Shown: piece after piece, positions 18,029 to 26,879 of the stretch | How the letters are laid out: each line of letters opens with the position of its first letter | How positions within the stretch are numbered: the first letter of the stretch is position 1 | Source of the DNA: an uncultured Caulobacterales bacterium | GTDB taxonomy: Bacteria; Pseudomonadota; Alphaproteobacteria; Caulobacterales; Maricaulaceae | Assembly (NCBI GenBank): GCA_947503715.1 | Contig: CANNER010000001.1 | Coordinates: forward strand, 434,001 to 498,000 | Reading direction: 5' to 3' | Length of the DNA: 64,000 bases | The notes under the pieces: generated by a model | What the model saw: the letters and a program-made list of their open reading frames with translations, nothing else | What the model was told of the DNA's origin: nothing | Databases searched by the model: none | Made by a program: the position numbers and the translations under genes

Positions 18029-18552
18029 CCAATATTCAAGTTGCAGTTTTTTGGCGGCAAGGCTCCTTCCGTTCCGGGTTTGAAGACGAAAGTCGGCGCT
18101 GCGCTTGCGTCATACCGAAATTCAAAAATCACGGCCTGATCGACCACCTCTCCCGGTTCCATTGCTGTTTTGCGGGTGGCGGCATAAATCGGGCTGCCCA
18201 AGGCGCTATAACTCTCCGCACAGAGGGATGCTTTACCGGGAAGTTGTGCGGCCTCGCCAAATCGACTCACGTCTGAGAGGGATCCGCTTTTTCGGACTTC
18301 AATATTGATGACCCCAATGAGGTCGATCGCGTCAACACCGAAACCGTCATTGGACGTGACGAGGAAGCGTGACAGTCCCGCTTCGTCTGTCGGAATTTCT
18401 ACCGCAACAACCCTTGGCTTGATCTCGAACACGGCCCGATGGACGATTTGCGCAGCGGCGGGAAGGGAGAGAAGTTCCACACCGATAATCGCCATCGCGA
18501 TATAGCGTTTCTTGCCGTTCAACATGGTTAATGATTTGAGACGATTCTTCAT
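18025..18552 (-). CDS. Exported protein of unknown function
   Basis: 175 residues if it starts at ATG 18552; an ATG at 18525 would give a tighter signal peptide ([18 protein letters not shown], cleavage near AAAQ). The mature part is about 140 residues of mixed beta-rich sequence with two cysteines near the C-terminal half ([10 protein letters not shown] and KNCNLNIG) that could form a disulfide. I do not recognise a family. It lies divergent from queC with very little space, and convergent with recQ, sharing the TTAG stop overlap. Confidence 0.7.
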   Translation of the reverse strand: MKNRLKSLTMLNGKKRYIAMAIIGVELLSLPAAAQIVHRAVFEIKPRVVAVEIPTDEAGLSRFLVTSNDGFGVDAIDLIGVINIEVRKSGSLSDVSRFGEAAQLPGKASLCAESYSALGSPIYAATRKTAMEPGEVVDQAVIFEFRYDASAAPTFVFKPGTEGALPPKNCNLNIG

Positions 18553-18657
18553 CAGGGAATAGGTGCAAACCTCATGCCGGATAACAGAGGCCGGATGGCG
18601 GGGGTCAAATGGGTTCGCGACTTGGCGACGGCGGGACAATCCGCTATGCGCCCCGCC

Positions 18658-19359
18658 ATGACGCAAAGCTCACATATTGCAGGTCTCCTTTTTTCGGGGG
18701 GGCAGGACTCGGCCACATGTTTAGCTTGGGCGCTGGACCGGTTTGACCGTGTTGAGACGATTGGGTTTGATTATGGTCAGCGCCATGATGTCGAGATGCG
18801 ATGTCGGTTAGAGGTACGAGAGGCTGTCCGTGACGCCTTTCCGCAGTGGGCAGAAAAGCTCGGCGAAGACCACGTGATTAATCTCGCAGGGTTGGGACAG
18901 ATCAGTGAAACTTCCCTCACGCGCGATGTTGAAATCGGTGTGCATGAGAACGGATTGCCGACGACATTTGTGCCGGGACGCAATCTGATTTTTCTAAATT
19001 ACGCGGCGGCGCTGGGATGGCGACGCGGTTATACCGATCTCGTCGCAGGCATGTGCGAGGCTGATTTTTCCGGCTATCCCGATTGTCGCAAGGAAACTTT
19101 GGACACGCAGATGAAGGCGATCTCGCTGGGCTTGGACAAGCCCTTTAAACTTCACACACCGCTGATGCATTTATCAAAAGCGGGAGCTTGGAACTTGGCC
19201 GAAGACTTAGGGGGTAATACCCTTATCGAGATAATCCGAACAAAAAGTCATACATGTTACAAAGGGATACATGATAGACTTCACGCATGGGGCTACGGGT
19301 GTGGAACCTGTCCGGCCTGTGAATTACGCGCCAATGGTTGGACGGAATACAGCGCGTAA
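18658..19359 (+). CDS. queC: 7-cyano-7-deazaguanine synthase
   Basis: 233 residues from ATG 18658; in-frame upstream starts (18574, 18646) would add sequence not seen in the family. It converts 7-carboxy-7-deazaguanine to preQ0 with ATP and ammonia in queuosine synthesis. The PP-loop [12 protein letters not shown] is at residues 11-22, and the zinc-binding cysteines lie in the C-terminal [13 protein letters not shown]. It overlaps queE by one base (TAATG), so the two are a coupled pair; other queuosine genes (queD, queF, tgt) are not in the window. Confidence 0.95.
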   Translation: MTQSSHIAGLLFSGGQDSATCLAWALDRFDRVETIGFDYGQRHDVEMRCRLEVREAVRDAFPQWAEKLGEDHVINLAGLGQISETSLTRDVEIGVHENGLPTTFVPGRNLIFLNYAAALGWRRGYTDLVAGMCEADFSGYPDCRKETLDTQMKAISLGLDKPFKLHTPLMHLSKAGAWNLAEDLGGNTLIEIIRTKSHTCYKGIHDRLHAWGYGCGTCPACELRANGWTEYSA

Positions 19360-20003
19360 TGACCTATGCCGTCAAAGAAATATTTCTGACTGTTCAAGGT
19401 GAAGGCGTGCGCGCCGGAACGGTAGCGGTCTTCCTGCGTTTTGCGGGATGTAATCTCTGGAGCGGACTTGAGAAGGATCGCGCCAGTGCCGTTTGCAAAT
19501 TTTGTGATACAGATTTTGTTAAAACAGATGGCTTGAATGGCGGCAAATTCGCGACGGCGAAAGCGCTCGCAGATAAGGTTGCGAGTCTTTGGATCGGTGA
19601 AGGTGAACGCTGGGTTGTCTGCACGGGTGGTGAGCCGCTGCTCCAACTTGATGATGACATGATTGCTGCGCTACACGCGAATGGCTTCAAAATCGCCGTC
19701 GAAACGAATGGGACTGTCTTCGCGCCGAAGGGCATAGATTGGCTCTGCGTTTCACCAAAAGCGAATGCTGAAGTCGTTCAAACATCCGGTGACGAGTTGA
19801 AACTCGTCTATCCTCAGGTCGAAAATGAACCGTCTGATTTCATTGATCTGGACTTCACGCATTTCTGCCTACAGCCCCGCGATGATAGCTATCTCGGTGC
19901 AAAAGAAAAGGCGACGCATTCCGACGCCGCCTTTCAATATTGCCTCAAAAATCCGCTTTGGCGTCTATCTGTGCAGACGCATAAGACGATTAATGTACCT
20001 TAG
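19359..20003 (+). CDS. queE: 7-carboxy-7-deazaguanine synthase, CX14CX2C type
   Basis: 214 residues. A radical-SAM enzyme that contracts 6-carboxytetrahydropterin to 7-carboxy-7-deazaguanine. The cluster cysteines are spaced CX14CX2C (C at GCNLWSG, then CKFCDTDF), the variant known from Burkholderia QueE, instead of the classical CX3CX2C. TGGEPLLQ is the SAM-binding GGE motif. Start ATG 19359 overlaps the queC stop; an ATG at 19338 inside queC is less likely. The stop interlocks with the convergent gene at 20000. Confidence 0.95.
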   Translation: MTYAVKEIFLTVQGEGVRAGTVAVFLRFAGCNLWSGLEKDRASAVCKFCDTDFVKTDGLNGGKFATAKALADKVASLWIGEGERWVVCTGGEPLLQLDDDMIAALHANGFKIAVETNGTVFAPKGIDWLCVSPKANAEVVQTSGDELKLVYPQVENEPSDFIDLDFTHFCLQPRDDSYLGAKEKATHSDAAFQYCLKNPLWRLSVQTHKTINVP

Positions 20004-20629
20004 CTATTTCCACCTGCGCCGAGCGCGGCGAGCTTTTTGGACGCCTTTTTAGAAAAACGTGAAATTGACCGATCCGCATCCGTCCAAGTTCCAACAGCGT
20101 TTGGCGCAATTGGACGATTGGCTAAGCTCGAATAATAATCATATTCCATTGTGCCGAGAACGTCTCCGCCCGCACTAATAACTTCCGCCGTAATTTCCGC
20201 ACCGCCAATGCCGAAGCTCTGGAAGGACAGGCTGACATCTTCTGATAATTGATTGAAAGTGGGACGGTTCGGTTTGGCCATTTCGAGCGTGACGCGTAAC
20301 AAGGTCGGCGCATTGTCCGCGCTTGCAATACCATATTTTTCGAAATCATCGGCGAGTTCTTCATTCATCTCTTCGACGAGGCGATCTATGTCTTTCTGCC
20401 CATAGTGCCCATTATTCGAGAAGGAGCCGTTCAATCGACCCGAGCCGCGATCTGAGAGTTTTTTCGGCAGGTTTTCCGCACGATGGGCAAGGTCCTCAGA
20501 AACAAGGACTTCAACTTTAATTGGGCCTGTAATTGTGCTCGCGAGATTAGAGTCGAAGCCGTTTGCATTTGCAAAGGCTGGCAGGCTCAAAGCCAAGGCA
20601 GTCGCTAAAATAGGGGTCAGTTTACGCAT
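20000..20629 (-). CDS. Secreted protein of unknown function
   Basis: 209 residues from ATG 20629, which follows GGAG by a good distance. Signal peptide: MRKLTPILATALALSLP, cleavage probably at FANA or close to it. The mature protein is predicted soluble, with a central helix-rich segment (KDIDRLVEEMNEELADDFEKYG) and a C-terminal basic patch (RFSKKASKKLAALG). The overall pattern resembles the DUF3313-like envelope proteins, but I cannot confirm the family. It follows the lipoprotein at 20719 on the same strand. Confidence 0.7.
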   Translation of the reverse strand: MRKLTPILATALALSLPAFANANGFDSNLASTITGPIKVEVLVSEDLAHRAENLPKKLSDRGSGRLNGSFSNNGHYGQKDIDRLVEEMNEELADDFEKYGIASADNAPTLLRVTLEMAKPNRPTFNQLSEDVSLSFQSFGIGGAEITAEVISAGGDVLGTMEYDYYSSLANRPIAPNAVGTWTDADRSISRFSKKASKKLAALGAGGNS

Positions 20630-20718
20630 GTCATCACTCCATCTTTTGGAATTGTATAACACAAATTTGCCCCAACGCCAAAACACGACGCTGTGTTCAC
20701 TCTAAAATCAAGGTGAAC

Positions 20719-21150
20719 TTAACCTCTGGCAACGTCCACAACGACTGACAGAATGTTCCTTGCGCGCTTCACATTTTTTAACTCCGCATCCAACTGCATG
20801 GCGGAAATGTCACGGGAAACGGTCACGACCTTACCGGTCAGGTCGACCATTTGCGTTGTGATTGTGAGCATTTTTGAAGTTGTATCCAGCGCCGCATCCG
20901 TAATTTTGACGGGAACAGACCCAATATAATAAACGCCTTTGCCCGTGGCCCAGACACCTTTGCCGACCATTTTCGTGGTCCCAACAGCCGCTTTCCCCGT
21001 GAGTTTCGTGGCTCCGACTGCGGTTTTGCCCGCAAATTTCGTCGTTTCATAGACGCCTTTGGCGGGAACGGTGACGACTTTATGGACGCCACAACCGGAT
21101 AAAACCGTGGCCGCGAGGCATGTGGAAAGGATGAGTTTTGTAGTCCGCAT
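20719..21150 (-). CDS. Small lipoprotein with VGxTK repeats
   Basis: 143 residues with a lipobox (VLSGC, Cys20). Residues about 30-72 are a degenerate repeat of about 8-11 residues (KTAVGATKLTG, KAAVGTTKMVG, KGVWATGKGV), rich in Gly, Lys and Thr, followed by a helical C-terminal region. No known domain recognised. A repetitive basic segment in an envelope lipoprotein might contact peptidoglycan or another anionic polymer; that is speculation. It is encoded upstream of, and on the same strand as, the secreted protein at 20000. Confidence 0.7.
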   Translation of the reverse strand: MRTTKLILSTCLAATVLSGCGVHKVVTVPAKGVYETTKFAGKTAVGATKLTGKAAVGTTKMVGKGVWATGKGVYYIGSVPVKITDAALDTTSKMLTITTQMVDLTGKVVTVSRDISAMQLDAELKNVKRARNILSVVVDVARG

Positions 21151-21239
21151 GGCGAATGTTCCTAAACGTCGCGATGATTTGAGCTCAATCTATACAACAC
21201 CGTCATTGAACAAAGCTTAAATGACAGGGCAGGCCTTCA

Positions 21240-23330
21240 TTAACGTCCCTCGCGACGCCAGCCCCAAGCGATAAAGAGGAAGAACAGCCCGAAGATAAAG
21301 ATACCAGGCGCAAGGGGTGTTCTGCGGCTTTGCGTGACGGTATAGGCCTCATGCGCGACTAAACCTATCCAATTTGATCCGCTCGCCGTGCGACCCAATT
21401 TCGTCCTGCGGAGATTGGGCAGATTGGTCGCGTCCAGTTCAACACTTTTGACAAACCCGCCTGTCGCGTCTGAGACCGGACCGAGCGTCTCTTCTGTCGG
21501 GAGGAGGTTCGAATATTCGCGTGGGTTTAGCGCACCCACCGCTGTAACAGCGGAGATATCCTCATTCGAGAGCCGATATGCGCCCTGTCCGGCGAGTGGG
21601 ACAACAGCGCGGTAGAGACCGTCCGAGATACGGTCCAGCGATGCGCGACTGCGTGTGCCGTCCGGGGCAATAATTTCGACGGGTGTGTCGACATCATCGA
21701 GCGAACGCCGTGTGATGACGAGTTGGTCGCCATTTCTCACAGCAGACAAGGTATCCGCATCCAGTTCCGGCTCGCCCATCAACCAATGGGCGGTCCGGCG
21801 GAACATTTCGCGATAGGGGCCGCCGCCTTCATGGCCTTTCGCCCAGAGCCAAGCGTGGTCACTCATCAACATGGCGACGCGACCTTGGCCGACCTTGTCG
21901 ATGACGAAGAGCGGGACGCCTTCCGGTCCGTCCATCAACACGTCTCCATCTACGGGATCATTATCAATCGCGCGGTACCAGGGCCCCCAGCTTTCCGACG
22001 TTTCGCCGACGAAATCCGATGTAATGGGATGGCGGCGGCCTTTGGTGTTCAACTCCGGCTTGAACGCACCCGTCAAAACATCTCCCGTCGGGCGTGAGGG
22101 GAGGATGGTGACGAGTGGTGTGCGGTAGAGGCTGGCATTGGTCGCAAATGCGGGACCGGTGGCGAGGAGCAGGGCACCACCATCCTCGACATAATTTGCG
22201 ATATTCTGGAAATATTGTGGCGGAATTGTCGGGCTGGACCGGCCTGCGCGGCGGGAGAGGGACCGACGTTCATATTGATCGAAAATCACGAGATCGAATT
22301 CGTCCAGTTTTTCCTCGAAGAGTTGGCGAGTCGGGAATTGGATGAGGGAAAGCTCTCGCTCACCCGCATTTACATATTTCGCGCGGCTGGTCAGAATGGT
22401 GAATTGAACGAGGTCCAGCGCCGGATCGGATTTCAGGAGGTTTCGCCAAGCCCGCCCGCCGGAATGGGGTTCTCCCGTCACGAGAAGAACGCGAAGGCGA
22501 TCCCGCACACCCTGTATCTCTGAGACGAAGAGATTATTGTTGAGCGTGAGTTCTCCGGCGACGCCCTCCACCACGAGTTCGACCGTATTGCTGCCGCGTT
22601 GTTCAATTTCCAGTGGGACCGAGAGCGGGCGTCCGATAGTGATAGGGAAACGGGCTTTCACCGTGCCGTTCAATTTCAACTCGATACGGGCGCGCTCACC
22701 TTCAAAGCCGAGGTCTTCGACGAGGATTTCGAACTCCGCCTGTTCACCGACAACACCAAATTTCGGCGCTTTTGTCGCGAGGATACGGCGGTCGCGGGCA
22801 TTGGGTTTGCCAATGATCAGGCTGTGGAATGGGATGTCTTCAGGTAAGAGAGCTGCGGTTGCTTCGGCCACATCATGCGCCCGCCCATCCGTGAGCGCGA
22901 CAACGCCTGCTAAACGACCGGACGGTGCTGCGGCGAGGGCATCACTTAATGCAGCGGCTAGAAGTGTACCGTCACCCGCTTGCGGGACATTGACCGTGAT
23001 AATGTCGAGATCTTCGCTTGCGCGGAATTCAGCTTTTAGTGCAGCAGACATGGCGTCCAACGCTTCGGTCCGCCCGCCAAAACTCATACTATCAGAGCGG
23101 TCTTCTATGACGATAACTGTGTCAGGGAGCGTCTGGCGTGCTTCTTCCACAATTTGCGGATTGAGGAGGCCGAGTAGCAGAAATAGCCCTGCCGTTAGAC
23201 GCGTGAACTGACTACGCAGACGTCCTGCTCCTGCGGCCAGTGAAGCGATGAAGACTGCCGCACCAAGGACATAGACCCATGGCATCGGCAGCAGCGGGTC
23301 AAAGGCGATATTTCCGAATAGCGCGTCCAT
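21240..23330 (-). CDS. Membrane protein with VWA-like and amidotransferase-like regions
   Basis: 696 residues. Two N-terminal membrane helices (about 17-60), then a VWA-like domain with the metal-site motif DRSDS (VIEDRSDSMSFGG), a beta-rich linker, a glutamine-amidotransferase-like domain in the middle, and a single C-terminal helix (IFIFGLFFLFIAWGW). It is the last gene of the minus-strand moxR-DUF58-DUF4159 cluster; its ATG overlaps the DUF4159 stop by one base. The cluster type is conserved in alphaproteobacteria, but its biochemical role is not established; MoxR/VWA pairs usually act in assembly or maturation of other protein complexes. Confidence 0.85.
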   Translation of the reverse strand: MDALFGNIAFDPLLPMPWVYVLGAAVFIASLAAGAGRLRSQFTRLTAGLFLLLGLLNPQIVEEARQTLPDTVIVIEDRSDSMSFGGRTEALDAMSAALKAEFRASEDLDIITVNVPQAGDGTLLAAALSDALAAAPSGRLAGVVALTDGRAHDVAEATAALLPEDIPFHSLIIGKPNARDRRILATKAPKFGVVGEQAEFEILVEDLGFEGERARIELKLNGTVKARFPITIGRPLSVPLEIEQRGSNTVELVVEGVAGELTLNNNLFVSEIQGVRDRLRVLLVTGEPHSGGRAWRNLLKSDPALDLVQFTILTSRAKYVNAGERELSLIQFPTRQLFEEKLDEFDLVIFDQYERRSLSRRAGRSSPTIPPQYFQNIANYVEDGGALLLATGPAFATNASLYRTPLVTILPSRPTGDVLTGAFKPELNTKGRRHPITSDFVGETSESWGPWYRAIDNDPVDGDVLMDGPEGVPLFVIDKVGQGRVAMLMSDHAWLWAKGHEGGGPYREMFRRTAHWLMGEPELDADTLSAVRNGDQLVITRRSLDDVDTPVEIIAPDGTRSRASLDRISDGLYRAVVPLAGQGAYRLSNEDISAVTAVGALNPREYSNLLPTEETLGPVSDATGGFVKSVELDATNLPNLRRTKLGRTASGSNWIGLVAHEAYTVTQSRRTPLAPGIFIFGLFFLFIAWGWRREGR

Positions 23331-26005
23331 TAATCAATCTCTGTCGGGAGCGGTTGATTGCCCTGACCCAGACGTTCGACAAGGGCAGCGGCATGAACCT
23401 GATCGGCTTTGTAATTGCCGGAGAGTGTATACATCGCGACATTCACGCCAAACCGGATGGCCATTTCGCGTTGGCGTGGAATGTCTTTTTCAAGATCGAC
23501 CAGCGCGCCCTCCGCATAGGTCACGGCCCAACCCGCCGCCCAATCATTGGACCCAATAATCACGGGGGAGACACCGTCCCGTCCGCCCGCACTATTCTCG
23601 GCGGCTTGGACATAAACGGGGCCATTAGCCCAACGACCGGGATAGACCTGGAGGAGGTAGAAGGATTTCGTCAGCACGTGATCGGTTGGAACTTCGGCGA
23701 GGCGCGGGATGTCCAGACCTTCGGAGACACGCTGCAATCCGGGATGGGGCTGTCCTGCACGCAGGGCACGGTCACCTTCATCGCCGGTGTCAAACACAAC
23801 GGTCCCGCCCGCATTCATATAGGCGTTGATATTCGCGCGGGCTTCCGGTGTCAGGGCGGCGCTGTCGCGGCGGATAGGCCAGTATAGGAATGGGTACATT
23901 TCCAAACCTTTCGCGTCCGGTGTAACGCCGTGGACGCCTGCGGGTTCAATTGTCGTGCGGCCGTTTAATTGTTCTTTCAGACCCTCCAGCGCGACGCGGG
24001 AGAGTTCATCCCGTTGGACATCCCCTGTTTCTATATAGGCGAGGTGGAGACCGTTGGCAGCTTCCAAGATGCGTGTCTCATCCTGCGCAAAACTGTCGAC
24101 GGGAAAGAAGAGTAATCCTGCCAGCAGAAGCGGTGCTACGCTTTGCGGTTTGAGATAGGCGAGACGTCCGGACGCCATAAGAGCAAAGAGCGCATCCAGC
24201 GCGAGGGCGGCGAGGGCAAAGCCGAGCAGTTTCCCCGTCAGGGAGCGATCCGCTGTCTCGCCGTAACTGCGTCGCGTGGAGGCAGAAGAAATTGGGATAT
24301 CCTTGACAGATCCCGCATCGCGGATGACGGGTAGGGCGCTTTGTCGTGTCCCTTGGCGATAATATCCTGGCGGCGTGTCGGCGGAGGCTGTCACCGTCGC
24401 AAAGGCGATGTCAGAGACAGGCGCGAGGCCGGGAGTTGGGCTCTGCAAACGGCCAAAGGCGTCCAACTCGCGGTCCAACTGCCAGTCGGCGGCGCTCTCT
24501 GTGGGTTCAACCGCACGACCCTTGGCGAGGGGAAGGATGCGTTGCAACATATCGACATAGAGACCGGATAGGGCGAGATTTGACCAATCGGGTCCAGCCG
24601 TGACGTGAAACAGGACGACGCGACCCTGACCGAATGGTGCACTCGTCACGATGGGACTACCATCTTCTAGCCGCGCCCAGGTGCGCGTATCCGTTTCGAT
24701 ACCGGGTTCGGCCATGACCTGTTTGGACACGGTCACATCTTCCGGCACAGCCAACCCTGAAAATGGACTGTCACCGGAAAATTCGGCCAGCATTTGTGGA
24801 TCTTCCCATGCCAAAGCGCCGCCAATCCCGCGCTCGCCGTCGCGTAGGGTGACAGGCAGAAGACTGTCATTGCGTTTCGCGAGGCGCGGTCCGGCAAAGC
24901 GGATCAACACGCCGCCCGACTCGACAAATTCACGCACGGCGTCGCCATCATCGCGTTGCGAGTCCGGCATAACGAGGATGGAGGGTTGCACGGCTAGCAT
25001 AGAGTCGAGGTCGCCTTCAAAGACATCGGCGAAGGGTTCCAAGGCTTGCTTGGCGTAGAAGGGCTCTGACAGAAGCGGGCTGGACGTATCGGCTGTGGCG
25101 CGGAGGACGGCGACAAGCGGGCGTCCGAAACTGTCATCGAGCAATTTAACTGACACCGCAGAGCGTACACCCGCCACGCGGAGCCGTGCCACACGAGACC
25201 GGAGTTGCGCGGGAAGCGTGAAGCTGACGGTCGCGAGGTCCGCACCGGGGGCGAAGCTAATATCTTCCGCCGCAATCACGCCGCCGCCTTGGCCGAGCGC
25301 TTCAATCGTCTGCGTGCCCGCGCCACGGCTGGAGGGACGGAACCAGTCAGAGTCGAAGCCTTGTGCCGTCTCGCGGACATCTCCGGGTATGAGGATCGTT
25401 TGGACGGCGGGGATAAAGATGTCACCGCGTTCGACCAGTGCCGTCTCGTTGTTGGAAATACCTGAAGTTAGAAAGGCGATATCAGAGTTTTCAATGAGGT
25501 CAGGGTCGAGCGTAAAATCCTCAATCAGATAATTGACGGGTTGCAGCGTTTTCAAGATCTCAATCGCTTCCCGAGCGGGTTTGAACATCGGTGTTTCATC
25601 ACTGGCCGTCGGGATGAGTTGGACCTCCAAATTATTGCGCTGGGCTTCGCGGGCGATGACTTCGGCCTCGTCAATCATGTCCTCCCAGATCGGAGCGCTC
25701 AAAACGCTCTGGTCTATGATGATCGTCGGACGTTGCGCCGTCACACCTTCTGCGGCCTGAATGATCGGACGGGCCAGAGCAATGGCCACGAGGGCAACCA
25801 TGAGCAGGCGGAAGAGCAGCAGCCAGAGCGGAGTCCCTGCAGGTGTTTCTTCTTCGGCCTGTACGCCTTCCAAAATCCGCAAGGGCGGGAAAATTTGTTC
25901 GCGGGGTTTGGGCGGGCTGATGCGCAATATCCACCAGACGATGGGCAGGGTCAGCAAGCCCAACAAGACGAGCGGTGTCAGGAATGTGAGCCCTGCGAAA
26001 CTCAT
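23330..26005 (-). CDS. BatA-type N-terminal and DUF4159 domain membrane protein
   Basis: 891 residues. It begins with the BatA/aerotolerance-type double hairpin (LTFLTPLVLLGLLTLPIVWW and a second helix near 65-82), has a long periplasmic or cytoplasmic mixed domain, another pair of helices near 595-640, and a C-terminal DUF4159 domain (about 660-890) with FDTGDEGDRAL. It overlaps DUF58 upstream by 4 nt and the VWA protein downstream by 1 nt, so the three are translated together. It likely forms a membrane complex with the MoxR ATPase; function unknown. Confidence 0.87.
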   Translation of the reverse strand: MSFAGLTFLTPLVLLGLLTLPIVWWILRISPPKPREQIFPPLRILEGVQAEEETPAGTPLWLLLFRLLMVALVAIALARPIIQAAEGVTAQRPTIIIDQSVLSAPIWEDMIDEAEVIAREAQRNNLEVQLIPTASDETPMFKPAREAIEILKTLQPVNYLIEDFTLDPDLIENSDIAFLTSGISNNETALVERGDIFIPAVQTILIPGDVRETAQGFDSDWFRPSSRGAGTQTIEALGQGGGVIAAEDISFAPGADLATVSFTLPAQLRSRVARLRVAGVRSAVSVKLLDDSFGRPLVAVLRATADTSSPLLSEPFYAKQALEPFADVFEGDLDSMLAVQPSILVMPDSQRDDGDAVREFVESGGVLIRFAGPRLAKRNDSLLPVTLRDGERGIGGALAWEDPQMLAEFSGDSPFSGLAVPEDVTVSKQVMAEPGIETDTRTWARLEDGSPIVTSAPFGQGRVVLFHVTAGPDWSNLALSGLYVDMLQRILPLAKGRAVEPTESAADWQLDRELDAFGRLQSPTPGLAPVSDIAFATVTASADTPPGYYRQGTRQSALPVIRDAGSVKDIPISSASTRRSYGETADRSLTGKLLGFALAALALDALFALMASGRLAYLKPQSVAPLLLAGLLFFPVDSFAQDETRILEAANGLHLAYIETGDVQRDELSRVALEGLKEQLNGRTTIEPAGVHGVTPDAKGLEMYPFLYWPIRRDSAALTPEARANINAYMNAGGTVVFDTGDEGDRALRAGQPHPGLQRVSEGLDIPRLAEVPTDHVLTKSFYLLQVYPGRWANGPVYVQAAENSAGGRDGVSPVIIGSNDWAAGWAVTYAEGALVDLEKDIPRQREMAIRFGVNVAMYTLSGNYKADQVHAAALVERLGQGNQPLPTEID

Positions 26006-26877
26006 CGCTCACCTGCCAATGTTTGGTATAACGCGTTCAGCGCCGTCGTTGCAGGTTCATCCGTGCGGTGGCGGATGAGGGTCCAGCCCAGTCGGGCGGC
26101 CGTGTTCGCAATCCGCTCATTATGTGCAGCCAAGCGGGCTTGGTATTCTTCGCGGGCGGTCTCGGCGCGACCAAGCAGGAATTTTTTCGCCCCGCCGGGC
26201 AAGCGCATATCAAGGCGGCCTTTGAAGGGGAAACTCTCCTCTGCCGGATCAATGATTTGCATCATGACACCTGTCACCGGACGGCCTGACAGACGGGAAA
26301 GTCGGACCCGCCAATCCTCCACGGGATCCAGAAAGTCCGATGTAATCACAAATCTTGCATGGGCGGCAATATCTGCGTTCAACGCGTCGACATCCGGCGT
26401 GCCACGCATCATTGTCTCGGCCAGTCGTTCATATCCGACCCGTCCCGACCGCGCGCGGTCCTGTGCGCCGACAAGGGCGCAGCGCTCGCCCGCTTTCATC
26501 AGGAGATTGGCGATAGCAAGGGTGAGCACGCGCCCTCGATCTGCTTTTGTCGGGAGGCTTTTATCGCTACCCCATTCCATACCCGCACGGGTATCGGGCC
26601 AGAGATAGACCGTATTGGCAGCTTCCCATTCATTGTCGCGGACAAAGATCTGATCGCCACGGGCCGAGCGCCGCCAGTCAATCTGGTTCGCCGCATCTGT
26701 GGTTTGATAATTCCGATATTGCCAGAACGTTTCGCCCTGACCCGCCCGGCGGCGACCATGGACGCCCGACGCGACAACAGCAGCCACGCGCTCCGCCTCG
26801 GCAAGGAGCGCCGGATAGCCTTGGCTGAGGGAAAGGGCCTCGCGGCGAATATCGCGTTTGCGGGAGAGAAGAGCCAT
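26002..26877 (-). CDS. DUF58 domain protein
   Basis: 291 residues. The DUF58 signature lies in the first third (YRNYQTTDAANQIDWRRS, then DQIFVRDNEWE), with a VWA-like fold after it. It lies 2 bp from moxR and overlaps the downstream DUF4159 gene by 4 nt (ATGA). In MoxR systems the DUF58 protein is the usual partner of the ATPase. Confidence 0.92.
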   Translation of the reverse strand: MALLSRKRDIRREALSLSQGYPALLAEAERVAAVVASGVHGRRRAGQGETFWQYRNYQTTDAANQIDWRRSARGDQIFVRDNEWEAANTVYLWPDTRAGMEWGSDKSLPTKADRGRVLTLAIANLLMKAGERCALVGAQDRARSGRVGYERLAETMMRGTPDVDALNADIAAHARFVITSDFLDPVEDWRVRLSRLSGRPVTGVMMQIIDPAEESFPFKGRLDMRLPGGAKKFLLGRAETAREEYQARLAAHNERIANTAARLGWTLIRHRTDEPATTALNALYQTLAGER

Positions 26878-26879
26878 TC

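Noticed and set aside
20695-20718. Inverted repeat GTTCAC ... GTGAAC after the repeat lipoprotein
   Set aside because: Stem of six with a 12-nt loop and no T run on either strand, so not a convincing terminator.
25541-26608. 355-codon plus-strand open frame
   Set aside because: Antisense to the DUF4159 and DUF58 genes; arginine/serine-rich composition typical of a shadow frame.
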